A stretch of 64,000 nucleotides of DNA from Psychromicrobium silvestre (GTDB lineage: Bacteria > Actinomycetota > Actinomycetes > Actinomycetales > Micrococcaceae), in the NCBI RefSeq assembly GCF_013408295.1, contig NZ_JACBYQ010000002.1, positions 1,413,250-1,477,249 on the forward strand, read 5' to 3'. The position numbers and the translations under genes are program-made. A model generated the notes under the pieces. That model did no database searches. It was not told the origin of the DNA and saw only the letters and a list, made by a program, of their open reading frames with translations. How positions within the stretch are numbered: position 1 is the first letter of the stretch; every line of letters begins with the position of its first letter. Shown here piece after piece: positions 8,761-16,185 of this stretch.

Positions 8761-9090
8761 TTACTTTCCTCCTTCTCGGAGCTGTTCCAGTCGCTCGGAC
8801 AGGAAGCTCCACGTGTTCCAAAATTCGTCTAGTTCTTTTTTGCCCTGCGCATTGAGCGAGTACACCTTGCGTGGCGGACCTTTTTCGGACGGCCGTCTTT
8901 CGACGTCCACCAGGCCCTTCTGCTCGATCCTGACGAGCAGCGCGTACACGGTGCCCTCGGCAATCTCGGTGAAGCCCTGCTCTCGGAGCAGCGTCGTGAT
9001 CTCGTATCCGTAAGCCGGCTTTCCGACCAGGAAGGCGAGAACGATGCCTTCCAATGTCCCCTTGAGCATCTCCGTCATTTGCTTGCCCAT
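8761..9090 (-). CDS. PadR-family transcriptional repressor
   Basis: The 109-residue winged-helix protein contains 'PAYGYEITTLLREQGFTEIAEGTVYALLVRIEQKGLV', the PadR signature, followed by the wing ('ERRPSEKGPPRKVYSLNAQGK') and a C-terminal dimerisation helix ('ELDEFWNTWSFLSERLEQL'). It is the first gene of the exporter operon and has a strong ribosome-binding site (AAAGGGGGTG). A perfect palindrome at 9124-9140 overlaps its candidate -10 element, so autorepression relieved by an exporter substrate is likely. The short form lacks the extra C-terminal domain seen in the second PadR at 11776. Confidence 0.93.
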   Translation of the reverse strand: MGKQMTEMLKGTLEGIVLAFLVGKPAYGYEITTLLREQGFTEIAEGTVYALLVRIEQKGLVDVERRPSEKGPPRKVYSLNAQGKKELDEFWNTWSFLSERLEQLREGGK

Positions 9091-9123
9091 CGGGCACCCC
9101 CTTTAACTACTCAGTGTTACTAG

Positions 9124-9162
9124 CTACTAGTACATAGTAGCGCTAAGTAGTGGAAATGCAAA
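9124..9162 (-). promoter_or_regulatory. Promoter and PadR operator candidate
   Basis: Read on the minus strand, TTTGCA (9157-9162) and TACTAT (9134-9139) are spaced by 17 bases. The perfect 17-bp palindrome CTACTAGTACATAGTAG (9124-9140) covers the -10. Its arms CTACTA/TAGTAG sit exactly where a dimeric repressor would block RNA polymerase. Further TAGTAG/TACTAG half-sites lie on either side. Confidence 0.6.
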
Positions 9163-9241
9163 CCCCCTAAATCCATAACTTTTTTTTGGGCATTTAGCCG
9201 GTGTTTGGCTGACTTGGGGCGGTTCTGGCCGGGGCGAAGCC

Positions 9242-9517
9242 CTAGTGTGCGCTGGTCTGCTCCTGCTTGGCAGCCTGATCGAGGAGCGAACGGGACGTGC
9301 TCTGGAGCATTTCTACGGCGCGCTGCAGGGTGGGTGCGTGGGAAGAGTTCCAGGCGTGCAGAAAGAAGAAAGAATCCGGGCCGTGCCACTGCAGCGGGCC
9401 GTTAATCTTGGCTGTCAGCGCCGCTCGTGCCTCGCTGAGCAGTTGAGCGGCCCGCACAAAATCCCCGGAGAGCGAGCGCAACTCTTCTGGGCTAGCGCCA
9501 AGCATCTCACCGTTCAT
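9242..9517 (-). CDS. WXG100-like small helical protein
   Basis: The 91-residue protein follows the helix-turn-helix hairpin layout of ESX/WXG100 proteins: a first helix ('EELRSLSGDFVRAAQLLSEARAALTAKI'), a central turn with W-x-G ('QWHGPDSFFFLHAWNSSHAPTL'), and a second helix ('LQRAVEMLQSTSRSLLDQAAKQ'). The turn 'WHGPDS..F...W' is the hallmark. No ESX secretion ATPase or partner toxin is visible nearby. It lies between two exporter operons, has its own reading direction and no obvious operon partner, so it is either an orphan secreted protein or a chaperone-like relic. The family call rests on the motif only. Confidence 0.65.
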   Translation of the reverse strand: MNGEMLGASPEELRSLSGDFVRAAQLLSEARAALTAKINGPLQWHGPDSFFFLHAWNSSHAPTLQRAVEMLQSTSRSLLDQAAKQEQTSAH

Positions 9518-9584
9518 CCCGGGCGTACCTTGCTACTCACCGTTCAAGCTTAGGCATAAGCCTTTTAGGTAGCGATGGGGAGGA

Positions 9585-10241
9585 CTACCCATCGACAAAT
9601 TCTGGCAGCCCGCCGGAGAGCTCTCCGCCGTCGAGGTTTCCGGTCAGGTAACGCTGGACCGTGGGGGCCGCCCAACGCACCACCTCGGGAAGCGGTGCCG
9701 AGCTGAGCGGTTCGAGTTTGAGCACATACCGAGTCATCACTAAGCCGAAGACCTGGCTCACCACAAGCGAGCCACGTAAACGCTGCAACTCAGGATCCTC
9801 CTCAAGTCCGAGGATCAGTCGGGGCAGCATCAGCTTGCCCAGAACTTGGCGCATCAGGGCGCTTCGACCGGGGGAGTTGACCGCGGATTTCAGTAAAGCC
9901 AGCAATGCCGCTTGGGCGGGGGATTCCCAGAGACCCAAAACCGCCAGCAGCAGCGGCTCCGCGCGCTGATTGGGTGGGTAGTCACCGATCTCGGCCAGTA
10001 CCTCGGCGGGATTGGCGGGCAGTTCCACACAAGCCTCGAAGAGTTCATCCTTTGAGGAGAAATAGTGATGAATCAGCGCCGGGTCCACACCGGCCAGCCG
10101 TGCGATCTGCCGGATGCTGACGGCGTCGAAGCCGGATTCGGCGAAAAGCCCCCGCGCGGCGGTGAGGATTAGTTCCCGGGTGTCCTCGCTGCCCCGGCGG
10201 CGACCACGTTTGGAGTTGCCGAGGCTGTTAGCAGTACTCAC
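9585..10241 (-). CDS. TetR-family transcriptional regulator
   Basis: The 218-residue regulator has an N-terminal DNA-binding domain 'TRELILTAARGLFAESGFDAVSIRQIARLAGVDPALIHHYFSSKDELFEACV' (shown in pieces: helix-turn-helix 'SIRQIARLAGVDPALIHHYF'). The C-terminal part is a helical ligand-binding region of the TetR_C type. Its GTG start directly abuts the stop of the exporter permease, so it is the fourth gene of the PadR - ATPase - permease - TetR operon. An operon with a regulator at both ends suggests two input signals. The target operator is not identified. Confidence 0.9.
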   Translation of the reverse strand: MSTANSLGNSKRGRRRGSEDTRELILTAARGLFAESGFDAVSIRQIARLAGVDPALIHHYFSSKDELFEACVELPANPAEVLAEIGDYPPNQRAEPLLLAVLGLWESPAQAALLALLKSAVNSPGRSALMRQVLGKLMLPRLILGLEEDPELQRLRGSLVVSQVFGLVMTRYVLKLEPLSSAPLPEVVRWAAPTVQRYLTGNLDGGELSGGLPEFVDG

Positions 10242-10997
10242 TTAGGACCTTTTGCGTTGCAGAGTGAGCGAACTAAGAAGCAACATAGCCACGACGATAG
10301 CAGCCAAGATCAGCAGATCAGCCCAGAGCAAATCGGTCATGCTGCTATGCCGTGCCACTTCCCCCAGGGCTTCCACCGAGTAACTCAGCGGCATCACCCT
10401 GGCCAAGCCTTGCAGTACCTCGTTCATCTGATCCCTGGCCACGAACAGACCGCAGAGCAATAACTGCGGGATCACCACAAGTGGCATGAATTGCACCGCC
10501 TGAAACTCGGTGCGGGCGAAGGCTGAGCAAAGTAAGCCCAGCGAAACACCCAGAATGGCGTTGAGCACCGCGAGCAGCACCACTAAACCGGCCGAGCCCG
10601 CGACGTTCAGACCGAAACACCAGTAGGCGATGCCGGTGGCCACCACGGATTGCAAGGCCGCCATCACGGAGAAGGCCACGGCATAACCAAGAACTAGATC
10701 CGCCTTGTGGATCGGTGTGGTCATCAGCCGCTCCAGGGTGCCCGAGGTGCGTTCGCGCAGCATGGTGATCGAGGTGACCAGAAACATCACCACAAAGGGA
10801 AAGACCGCCAGCATAATCAAGCCGATCCGGTCAAAGCTGCGTGGTGCGCCAGGCGGCAGCTTCTCGTTCTCGAAGAGGAAATAGACGGCGGTGAGGAGCA
10901 GTGCTGGCAGCACCAGGATCATCGCGATACTGCGCGGATCTCTGCGCAATTGAGCCAGCACCCTGACCGCCGTCGCCCCGATCAGTTTGTAGTTCAT
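10242..10997 (-). CDS. ABC-2 type exporter permease
   Basis: The 251-residue membrane protein has about six transmembrane segments. 'MLRERTSGTLERLMTTPIHKADLVLGYAVAF' is the conserved ABC-2 coupling segment, and 'MPLSYSVEALGEVA' precedes the last helix. I set the start at ATG 10997 (MNYKLIGATAVRVLAQLRRD), which overlaps the ATPase gene end by 4 bases; the longer upstream extension is out-of-frame ATPase sequence without membrane character. It partners the ATPase just upstream. The substrate is unknown. Confidence 0.92.
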   Translation of the reverse strand: MNYKLIGATAVRVLAQLRRDPRSIAMILVLPALLLTAVYFLFENEKLPPGAPRSFDRIGLIMLAVFPFVVMFLVTSITMLRERTSGTLERLMTTPIHKADLVLGYAVAFSVMAALQSVVATGIAYWCFGLNVAGSAGLVVLLAVLNAILGVSLGLLCSAFARTEFQAVQFMPLVVIPQLLLCGLFVARDQMNEVLQGLARVMPLSYSVEALGEVARHSSMTDLLWADLLILAAIVVAMLLLSSLTLQRKRS

Positions 10998-11734
10998 TTC
11001 GCCACCTCCTGATCCCTGATGAGTTGCAAAAAAGCCAGCTCCAGATCCTCGGAGCGGCCCCTTTCGCGCAACTGTTGTGGAGTGAGTTGAGCCAATAACT
11101 TGCCCTGGCGGAGCAACAATAGGGTCTGGCAATGACTCGCTTCCTCCATTACATGGCTGGAGATCAGCAGGCTGGTGCCCTCCTGGGCGAGTGCGGCGAA
11201 GCGTTGCCATAACTCGGCCCGAAGAACCGGATCCAGTCCCACGGTGGGTTCATCCAGCACCAGCAGTCGCGGCTTTCCGGCCAGTGCGCAGGCAAGCGAG
11301 ACGCGACTGAACTCCCCTCCGGAAAGCCCTGAAGCGCGCCGATGCGATAACGGCGAGAGCCCGACGGCGTCAATGGCCTCGAGGGCGGAAGCACGGGGGA
11401 GTCCTTGTAGGGCGGCGAAATAGCGGACGTTCTCCAGCACGCTCAGATCTTGATAGACGCTGGGGGCCTGGGTGACATAACCCACCGCGCCCCTCAAGGC
11501 GGGTGCGCCCGCCGCTAAACCGAACACCTTGACCGTGCCGGAGCTGATCTTATGCACGCCCACCAGGGTGCGCATAAGGGTGGTTTTCCCGGCTCCCGAA
11601 GGACCGAGCAGGCCGGTAATGGCACCGGGAGCCAGCACGAAATCGATGCCGTCCAAAATGGGCGACCCTTTGCCAGTTCGGATCGCCAGCCCGGCCACCT
11701 CTGCTGCGGGAGCCTGCTGTGAAGCTGTTGTCAT
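10994..11734 (-). CDS. ABC exporter ATPase
   Basis: Nucleotide-binding protein of about 246 residues with Walker A 'GPSGAGKTT', Q-loop 'YVTQAPSVYQDLSVLEN', signature 'LSGGEFSRVSLA', Walker B 'RLLVLDEPTVGLDP' and switch 'LISSHVMEEA' with its His. I chose ATG 11734 (MTTASQQAPA), behind the ribosome-binding site GGCTGAGG; a TTG eight codons upstream is less likely. It pairs with the permease that follows with a 4-base overlap and is preceded by a PadR gene 41 bases upstream. The arrangement parallels the exporter at 6.8-9.1 kb, but sequence divergence shows they are not a recent duplication. Confidence 0.93.
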   Translation of the reverse strand: MTTASQQAPAAEVAGLAIRTGKGSPILDGIDFVLAPGAITGLLGPSGAGKTTLMRTLVGVHKISSGTVKVFGLAAGAPALRGAVGYVTQAPSVYQDLSVLENVRYFAALQGLPRASALEAIDAVGLSPLSHRRASGLSGGEFSRVSLACALAGKPRLLVLDEPTVGLDPVLRAELWQRFAALAQEGTSLLISSHVMEEASHCQTLLLLRQGKLLAQLTPQQLRERGRSEDLELAFLQLIRDQEVAK

Positions 11735-11775
11735 TGACCTCAGCCAGCCTAAATTCAACGAGTGATGAATTGAGC

Positions 11776-12432
11776 TTAAGCCTCGGGGCCCGGGCTGTCT
11801 AGACCTTGGAAGCGGCTGCCCCAGATCGGGTCGTTAGGCGGGGGTGCCCAGTCGGTCGTTTCATGACGAAATGAGTAGCTTCCGGAGTGCAGCCGGGTAA
11901 GTAGACCCTCGGTCCAGCGCAGGCTAGCCGCCAAGCGTTCACTGGTGAGCAGATGAAGTTCGACGACGTGCGGGGGCACGTGCGGATTGTCGCCATTGAA
12001 GCCGCTCACCATTTTGGCTTCTACGGCTAAGGCAGCCAGCAGAGAGATCTTTCGCTGCTCCAATAGCTCCACTACTTCAGCCCGTTCCAGGAAAGGCATA
12101 AAGGCCAGCCCGGCCATAGTAGTAGCCACGGTAGAGGAGAGGATATCGGTGAGCGCGTATTTCAGCAGTTTTTCGAACTCCTGTACCCCAAAGTCAGTGG
12201 TTCGGTAGGACGCTCTAGCCGCCGAGCCGTCGTCGTCCTCCTCCTGTGGAACGATCTCTAGTAAGCCATCCTTGGTTAGGGTGCGTAAGGCCGAGTAGAC
12301 CGAGCCGGGTTTCACATTGGCCCACTGATCGACTTTCCAAGAATTGAGCTCCTGCAAGAGTAGATAGCCGTGGGCGGGCTCAAAGATCCGGACCACGCCG
12401 AGCACCAATAAACGGGTGGAGTAGGGAGCCAT
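11776..12432 (-). CDS. PadR-family regulator, long form
   Basis: The 218-residue protein has an N-terminal PadR winged helix ('EPAHGYLLLQELNSWKVDQWANVKPGSVYSALRTLTKDGLLE', in which 'GSVYSALRTLTKDGL' is the recognition region) and a larger C-terminal helical domain, rich in Leu/Glu, of the virulence-activator type. It leads the second exporter operon and faces proS divergently across a 103-base gap. I see no clear palindromic operator upstream. Regulation of the downstream exporter is inferred from position. Confidence 0.88.
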   Translation of the reverse strand: MAPYSTRLLVLGVVRIFEPAHGYLLLQELNSWKVDQWANVKPGSVYSALRTLTKDGLLEIVPQEEDDDGSAARASYRTTDFGVQEFEKLLKYALTDILSSTVATTMAGLAFMPFLERAEVVELLEQRKISLLAALAVEAKMVSGFNGDNPHVPPHVVELHLLTSERLAASLRWTEGLLTRLHSGSYSFRHETTDWAPPPNDPIWGSRFQGLDSPGPEA

Positions 12433-12535
12433 GGGACGAGTTTAGGGCACCGTTCTGTCAGACTCCCAACGCCGGGTAGATTGGTACCGAGCTTTTACTT
12501 GCAGAATCAGACCCAGTCAGAAGGGAGCCACGCCG

Positions 12536-14356
12536 GTGGTTCTTCGCCTCTCATCCTTATTCCTGCGCACCTTGCGTGAGGACCCCGTCGATGCCGAAAT
12601 TGCTAGCCACCGACTGCTGGTTCGGGCCGGGTACATTCGCCGGGCGGCTCCTGGGATCTATAGCTGGCTGCCGATGGGCCTGAGGGTGCTGGGCAAGGTT
12701 GAGCAGATCATTCGCGAGGAGATGGCCTCGATTGGATCACAGGAAGTCCATTTTCCGGCCTTGCTGCCGCGTGAGCCCTACGAGGCGACCAATCGGTGGA
12801 CCGAGTACGGAGACGGCATCTTCCGACTCAAGGATCGCAAGCAGAACGACTATTTGCTGGCCCCAACCCATGAGGAGATGTTCACCCTTCTGGTCAAGGA
12901 CCTGTACTCCTCGTACAAGGATCTGCCGGTGAGCCTCTTCCAGATCCAGACTAAGTACCGTGATGAGGCGCGTCCGCGTGCCGGGCTGATGCGTGGCCGC
13001 GAGTTCATTATGAAGGATTCCTACTCCTTCGATATTGACGACGCCGGGCTGGAAGCCAGTTACGAAGCGCACCGGGCCGCTTACTTCAGAATTTTTGAGC
13101 GGCTCGGTCTAGAAGTGGTGGCGGTGAAGGCGACCTCCGGTGCGATGGGTGGCTCCAGGAGCGAAGAATTCCTGCACCCGACGCCTGTGGGTGAGGATAC
13201 CTTCGTGCGCTCGACAGGCGGATACGCTGCCAATGTTGAGGCTGTCAGCACGGTCATCCCGGAGGAGATCGATTACTCGACTTTCCCCGCGGCCGAGGTC
13301 CGAGATACCCCGGATACCCCCACCATCGATACCCTGGTGGCGGCTGCCAACGCCCTAGTTCCCCGCGCGGACGGCAAGGCCTATACCGGTGCCGACACCT
13401 TGAAGAACGTGGTGCTTGCGGTAGATCTGCCCGGAACCGCGGAAAAAGCGGGCGAGCGTCGGCTTGTGGTGATCGGCTTGCCCGGTGACCGCGGGGTGGA
13501 TCTGAAGCGTATTGAAGCCAATATTGCCGGGCACCTGGGCATCGGCGGCGAGGTCGAGGTAGAAGCGGCTAATGAGGAGGATCTAAAGAAGAATCCTTTG
13601 TTGGTCAAGGGCTACATCGGCCCCGGACTTTCTCTCGACGCACCTGTTCTGGGCACCGAGGCAAGCAGCAAGCTGCTCTACCTGGTGGACCCCCGCGTGG
13701 TTTCCGGCAGTCGTTGGATCACCGGCGCCAATGAGCACGGCAAGCACGTCTTCGGACTGGTGGCCGGTCGCGACTTTGGCTGGGATGGTGTGATCGAGGC
13801 CGTTGAGGTCCGTGAAGGCGATGAGGCTCCCGACGGCAGCGGTGCCTTGGAAATCGCTCGTGGCGTGGAAATGGGACACGTCTTCCAGCTGGGCCGCAAA
13901 TACGCCGAGATCCTGGACCTCAAGGTACTCGACCAGAACGGCAAGCAGGTTGTGGTGACGATGGGTTCCTATGGCGTCGGGGTGACCCGTGCGGTGGCGG
14001 CCATTGCCGAGAAGTACAACGACGACCGCGGCCTGATCTGGCCCATTGCGGTGGCTCCCGCGCACGTTCATCTGGTGGCCGTGGGCAAGGACCAGGCGGT
14101 TTTTGACGCCGCGGAGCGGATCGCCGCAGACCTCGAGGCGGCCGGCGTCGAGGTACTTTTCGATGATCGTTTCAAGGTCTCTCCCGGGGTGAAATTCGGT
14201 GATGCCGAGCTGATCGGGGTGCCGATAGTGCTCGCCGTGGGTCGTGGCCTGGCCGACGGTGTGGTGGAGCTAAAGAACCGGGCCACGGGGGAAGCGGACA
14301 ACGTACCGCTAGAACAGGTGGTTCAAAGGGTTGTGGCTTTGCGCGACTCGCTGTAA
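12536..14356 (+). CDS. proS: Prolyl-tRNA synthetase
   Basis: Charges tRNA-Pro with proline. The 606-residue protein is the bacterial-type class II enzyme. Motif 1 region is '[24 protein letters not shown]', motif 2 '[27 protein letters not shown]', and an inserted editing domain (about residues 220-400) carries '[14 protein letters not shown]'. Motif 3 ('[16 protein letters not shown]') and a C-terminal anticodon-binding domain ('[22 protein letters not shown]') follow. The GTG start 12536 is preceded by 'AGAAGGGAG'. The TauE-like permease gene begins within the stop codon (TAATG), so the two are translationally coupled. Confidence 0.97.
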   Translation: MVLRLSSLFLRTLREDPVDAEIASHRLLVRAGYIRRAAPGIYSWLPMGLRVLGKVEQIIREEMASIGSQEVHFPALLPREPYEATNRWTEYGDGIFRLKDRKQNDYLLAPTHEEMFTLLVKDLYSSYKDLPVSLFQIQTKYRDEARPRAGLMRGREFIMKDSYSFDIDDAGLEASYEAHRAAYFRIFERLGLEVVAVKATSGAMGGSRSEEFLHPTPVGEDTFVRSTGGYAANVEAVSTVIPEEIDYSTFPAAEVRDTPDTPTIDTLVAAANALVPRADGKAYTGADTLKNVVLAVDLPGTAEKAGERRLVVIGLPGDRGVDLKRIEANIAGHLGIGGEVEVEAANEEDLKKNPLLVKGYIGPGLSLDAPVLGTEASSKLLYLVDPRVVSGSRWITGANEHGKHVFGLVAGRDFGWDGVIEAVEVREGDEAPDGSGALEIARGVEMGHVFQLGRKYAEILDLKVLDQNGKQVVVTMGSYGVGVTRAVAAIAEKYNDDRGLIWPIAVAPAHVHLVAVGKDQAVFDAAERIAADLEAAGVEVLFDDRFKVSPGVKFGDAELIGVPIVLAVGRGLADGVVELKNRATGEADNVPLEQVVQRVVALRDSL

Positions 14357-15159
14357 TGGTCTCCGGCTTCGAGAACATCCAGCTCTACACCATCCTGTTG
14401 GTCGTAGTGGCCGGGCTGGCCGCGGGCTGGGTGGACGCCGTCGTGGGTGGTGGTGGGTTGATCATGCTGCCCGTCATGCTGATGGTGCCCGGGATTAGCC
14501 CGGTACAGGCTCTGGCTACCAATAAGATGGGCTCAATCTTCGGTACTACCACCAGCTCGGTGACCTATTACCGGAGGGTGGGACCGGATCTCAAAACCGC
14601 GGTACCGATGGCGTTGATAGCGCTCGGTGGCAGTTTTTCCGGTGCCGTGGTGGCCGCGCAATTGCCGCAGTCGGTGTTCAAGCCGATCATTGTCCTGGCG
14701 CTTATTGCGGTGGCTATTTTCACCGCACTCAAGCCCGATATCGGTGGTCAAACGCTGCTCAAGCATGCCGGACACCGGCACTACCTGCTGGCCTGTTTGA
14801 TCGGCGCGGTAATCGGCTTCTACGATGGTTTGCTCGGGCCGGGCACCGGCTCCTTCCTGGTGATCGCCTTGGTCAGCTTGATGGGCTATGCCTTCTTGGA
14901 GGCCAGCGCCAAGGCGAAGATCGTCAATATGGCGACCAATGCTGGCGCGCTGCTGTTCTTTCTACCGCACGGCTCAATCCTCTGGGGACTGGGCTTGATG
15001 GTGGGCGGGGCAAATATGGTGGGCGGCTATCTGGGTTCCCGGATGGCAGTGCGGCAGGGTAATAAGTTCATCAGGATCGTGTTCCTGGTGGTGGTTGCCG
15101 TGTTGATCATTAAACTTGGCTGGGACGTCTGGCAGGAAAACGTTCTACACGCTCATTGA
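14356..15159 (+). CDS. TauE/SafE family membrane transporter
   Basis: The 267-residue integral membrane protein has about eight hydrophobic helices. It opens with 'AGLAAGWVDAVVGGGGLIMLPVML' and repeats a similar element at 'LIGAVIGFYDGLLGPGTGSFLVIAL', the internal duplication typical of TauE/SafE (formerly DUF81) permeases. Members export sulfite, sulfoacetate or other organic anions. The start ATG overlaps the proS stop. The substrate cannot be inferred from context. The gene ends 27 bases before a convergent gene with no strong hairpin between. Confidence 0.92.
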   Translation: MVSGFENIQLYTILLVVVAGLAAGWVDAVVGGGGLIMLPVMLMVPGISPVQALATNKMGSIFGTTTSSVTYYRRVGPDLKTAVPMALIALGGSFSGAVVAAQLPQSVFKPIIVLALIAVAIFTALKPDIGGQTLLKHAGHRHYLLACLIGAVIGFYDGLLGPGTGSFLVIALVSLMGYAFLEASAKAKIVNMATNAGALLFFLPHGSILWGLGLMVGGANMVGGYLGSRMAVRQGNKFIRIVFLVVVAVLIIKLGWDVWQENVLHAH

Positions 15160-15186
15160 GTCTTTCATCCTGGGGTCTCTAGCGGG

Positions 15187-16185
15187 CTATTTCCGGTCCA
15201 AGAGGTGCGGATGCGGTAGGTCTGGGATGGTCCGTCCCGCTAAGGTGCTACCAATCCATAACGAGCGATTCAGATCGTCCTGATGGTCTCTCCGCGAGGC
15301 GTAGAGCAAGGCGTTTTCCACCTCGCGGGCGATGGTCCACTGCCTGGCCACCTCGGCGTCCAGTCCGGCCGCCTCACACAACATATTGAGCCGGTCCAAG
15401 AGAGCGAGCTCCGGGTTCTTCTCCGGTAGATCCAGCAGTCGATTATTCAGCATGGGCATTACCGCGAATTCGGCCTCGCCAACGATTCCCTGCGGATCGA
15501 TGGCCAAGAAATCACTGGCCTTCCAGCCCTCGGTTCCGAGCCTGGCCAAAATATTCATGCCATGCAGATCGGCGTGTACCAGCACATCGCGATCTTCCCG
15601 ACGACCCACCGCGCTGCGGGTCTGGGTTACCTCCAGGGCCGCTTCTAACAGCCACCGTGGGAAGGGCTCGGCCAGATCCTTCCAATCCGCCGGGAGCTCG
15701 TCATTCCAACGTTCGGCCTGGTCCGCGAGCGAGGGGATGCGTCGCCACTCGGGGCGGCCGTCCGGCCGAATTGATAGCTCGCGGACCAGCACGCCCCAGA
15801 CCGCGATGGCATCCGGCATCGGGGCTGCCTGCAGCCAGCGATCGGCGTCAAGGCGTTCCAGCAGCATGGCCCGATCCTCCGGATCATTGTCCAAGAGCCG
15901 AACGGCACCGTGGCCCGCCCAGAGCCGGAGTGTATCCGGTTCGTGCGCGATGTCCTCGTAAGGGAAGGAAATCTTCACCACCGCGGAAAAGCCATCCTGG
16001 GTTATTACCGGCACTGCAATGCCGGTGTAACCATTCCAGGGCAGTTCTCCCTCGGCAAGGTCGGGGCGCACCTGCCAACGCTGAAAGGCGTCCTCCAAAA
16101 GCCCGGGGAGGCGACTCAACCAGGATCTGCGTTCGGCGGTATTGCTATAGCGCCTTTGCAGATCTTCCGGGAAGGGGACGCTCAC
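15187..16185 (-). CDS. Aminoglycoside phosphotransferase-like kinase (APH(6)/hur-type fold)
   Basis: The 332-residue kinase-fold protein has the catalytic loop 'HADLHGMNIL' (H-x-D-x4-N) and the metal-binding 'FLAIDPQGIVG', followed by the 'NNRLLDLPEKNPE' segment. These match the streptomycin 6-kinase/hydroxyurea-phosphotransferase group. An antibiotic target is not proven; many homologues are housekeeping small-molecule kinases. I placed the start at GTG 16185, which overlaps the stop of the upstream gene (GTGA); a longer frame reaching 16269 lies entirely within that gene. It forms a two-gene unit with the DUF4439-type protein. Confidence 0.82.
   Translation of the reverse strand: MSVPFPEDLQRRYSNTAERRSWLSRLPGLLEDAFQRWQVRPDLAEGELPWNGYTGIAVPVITQDGFSAVVKISFPYEDIAHEPDTLRLWAGHGAVRLLDNDPEDRAMLLERLDADRWLQAAPMPDAIAVWGVLVRELSIRPDGRPEWRRIPSLADQAERWNDELPADWKDLAEPFPRWLLEAALEVTQTRSAVGRREDRDVLVHADLHGMNILARLGTEGWKASDFLAIDPQGIVGEAEFAVMPMLNNRLLDLPEKNPELALLDRLNMLCEAAGLDAEVARQWTIAREVENALLYASRRDHQDDLNRSLWIGSTLAGRTIPDLPHPHLLDRK

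Noticed and set aside
11735..11758. Earlier TTG start for the second exporter ATPase
   Set aside because: The ATG at 11734 has a better ribosome-binding site (GGCTGAGG) and the extra eight residues add no family feature.
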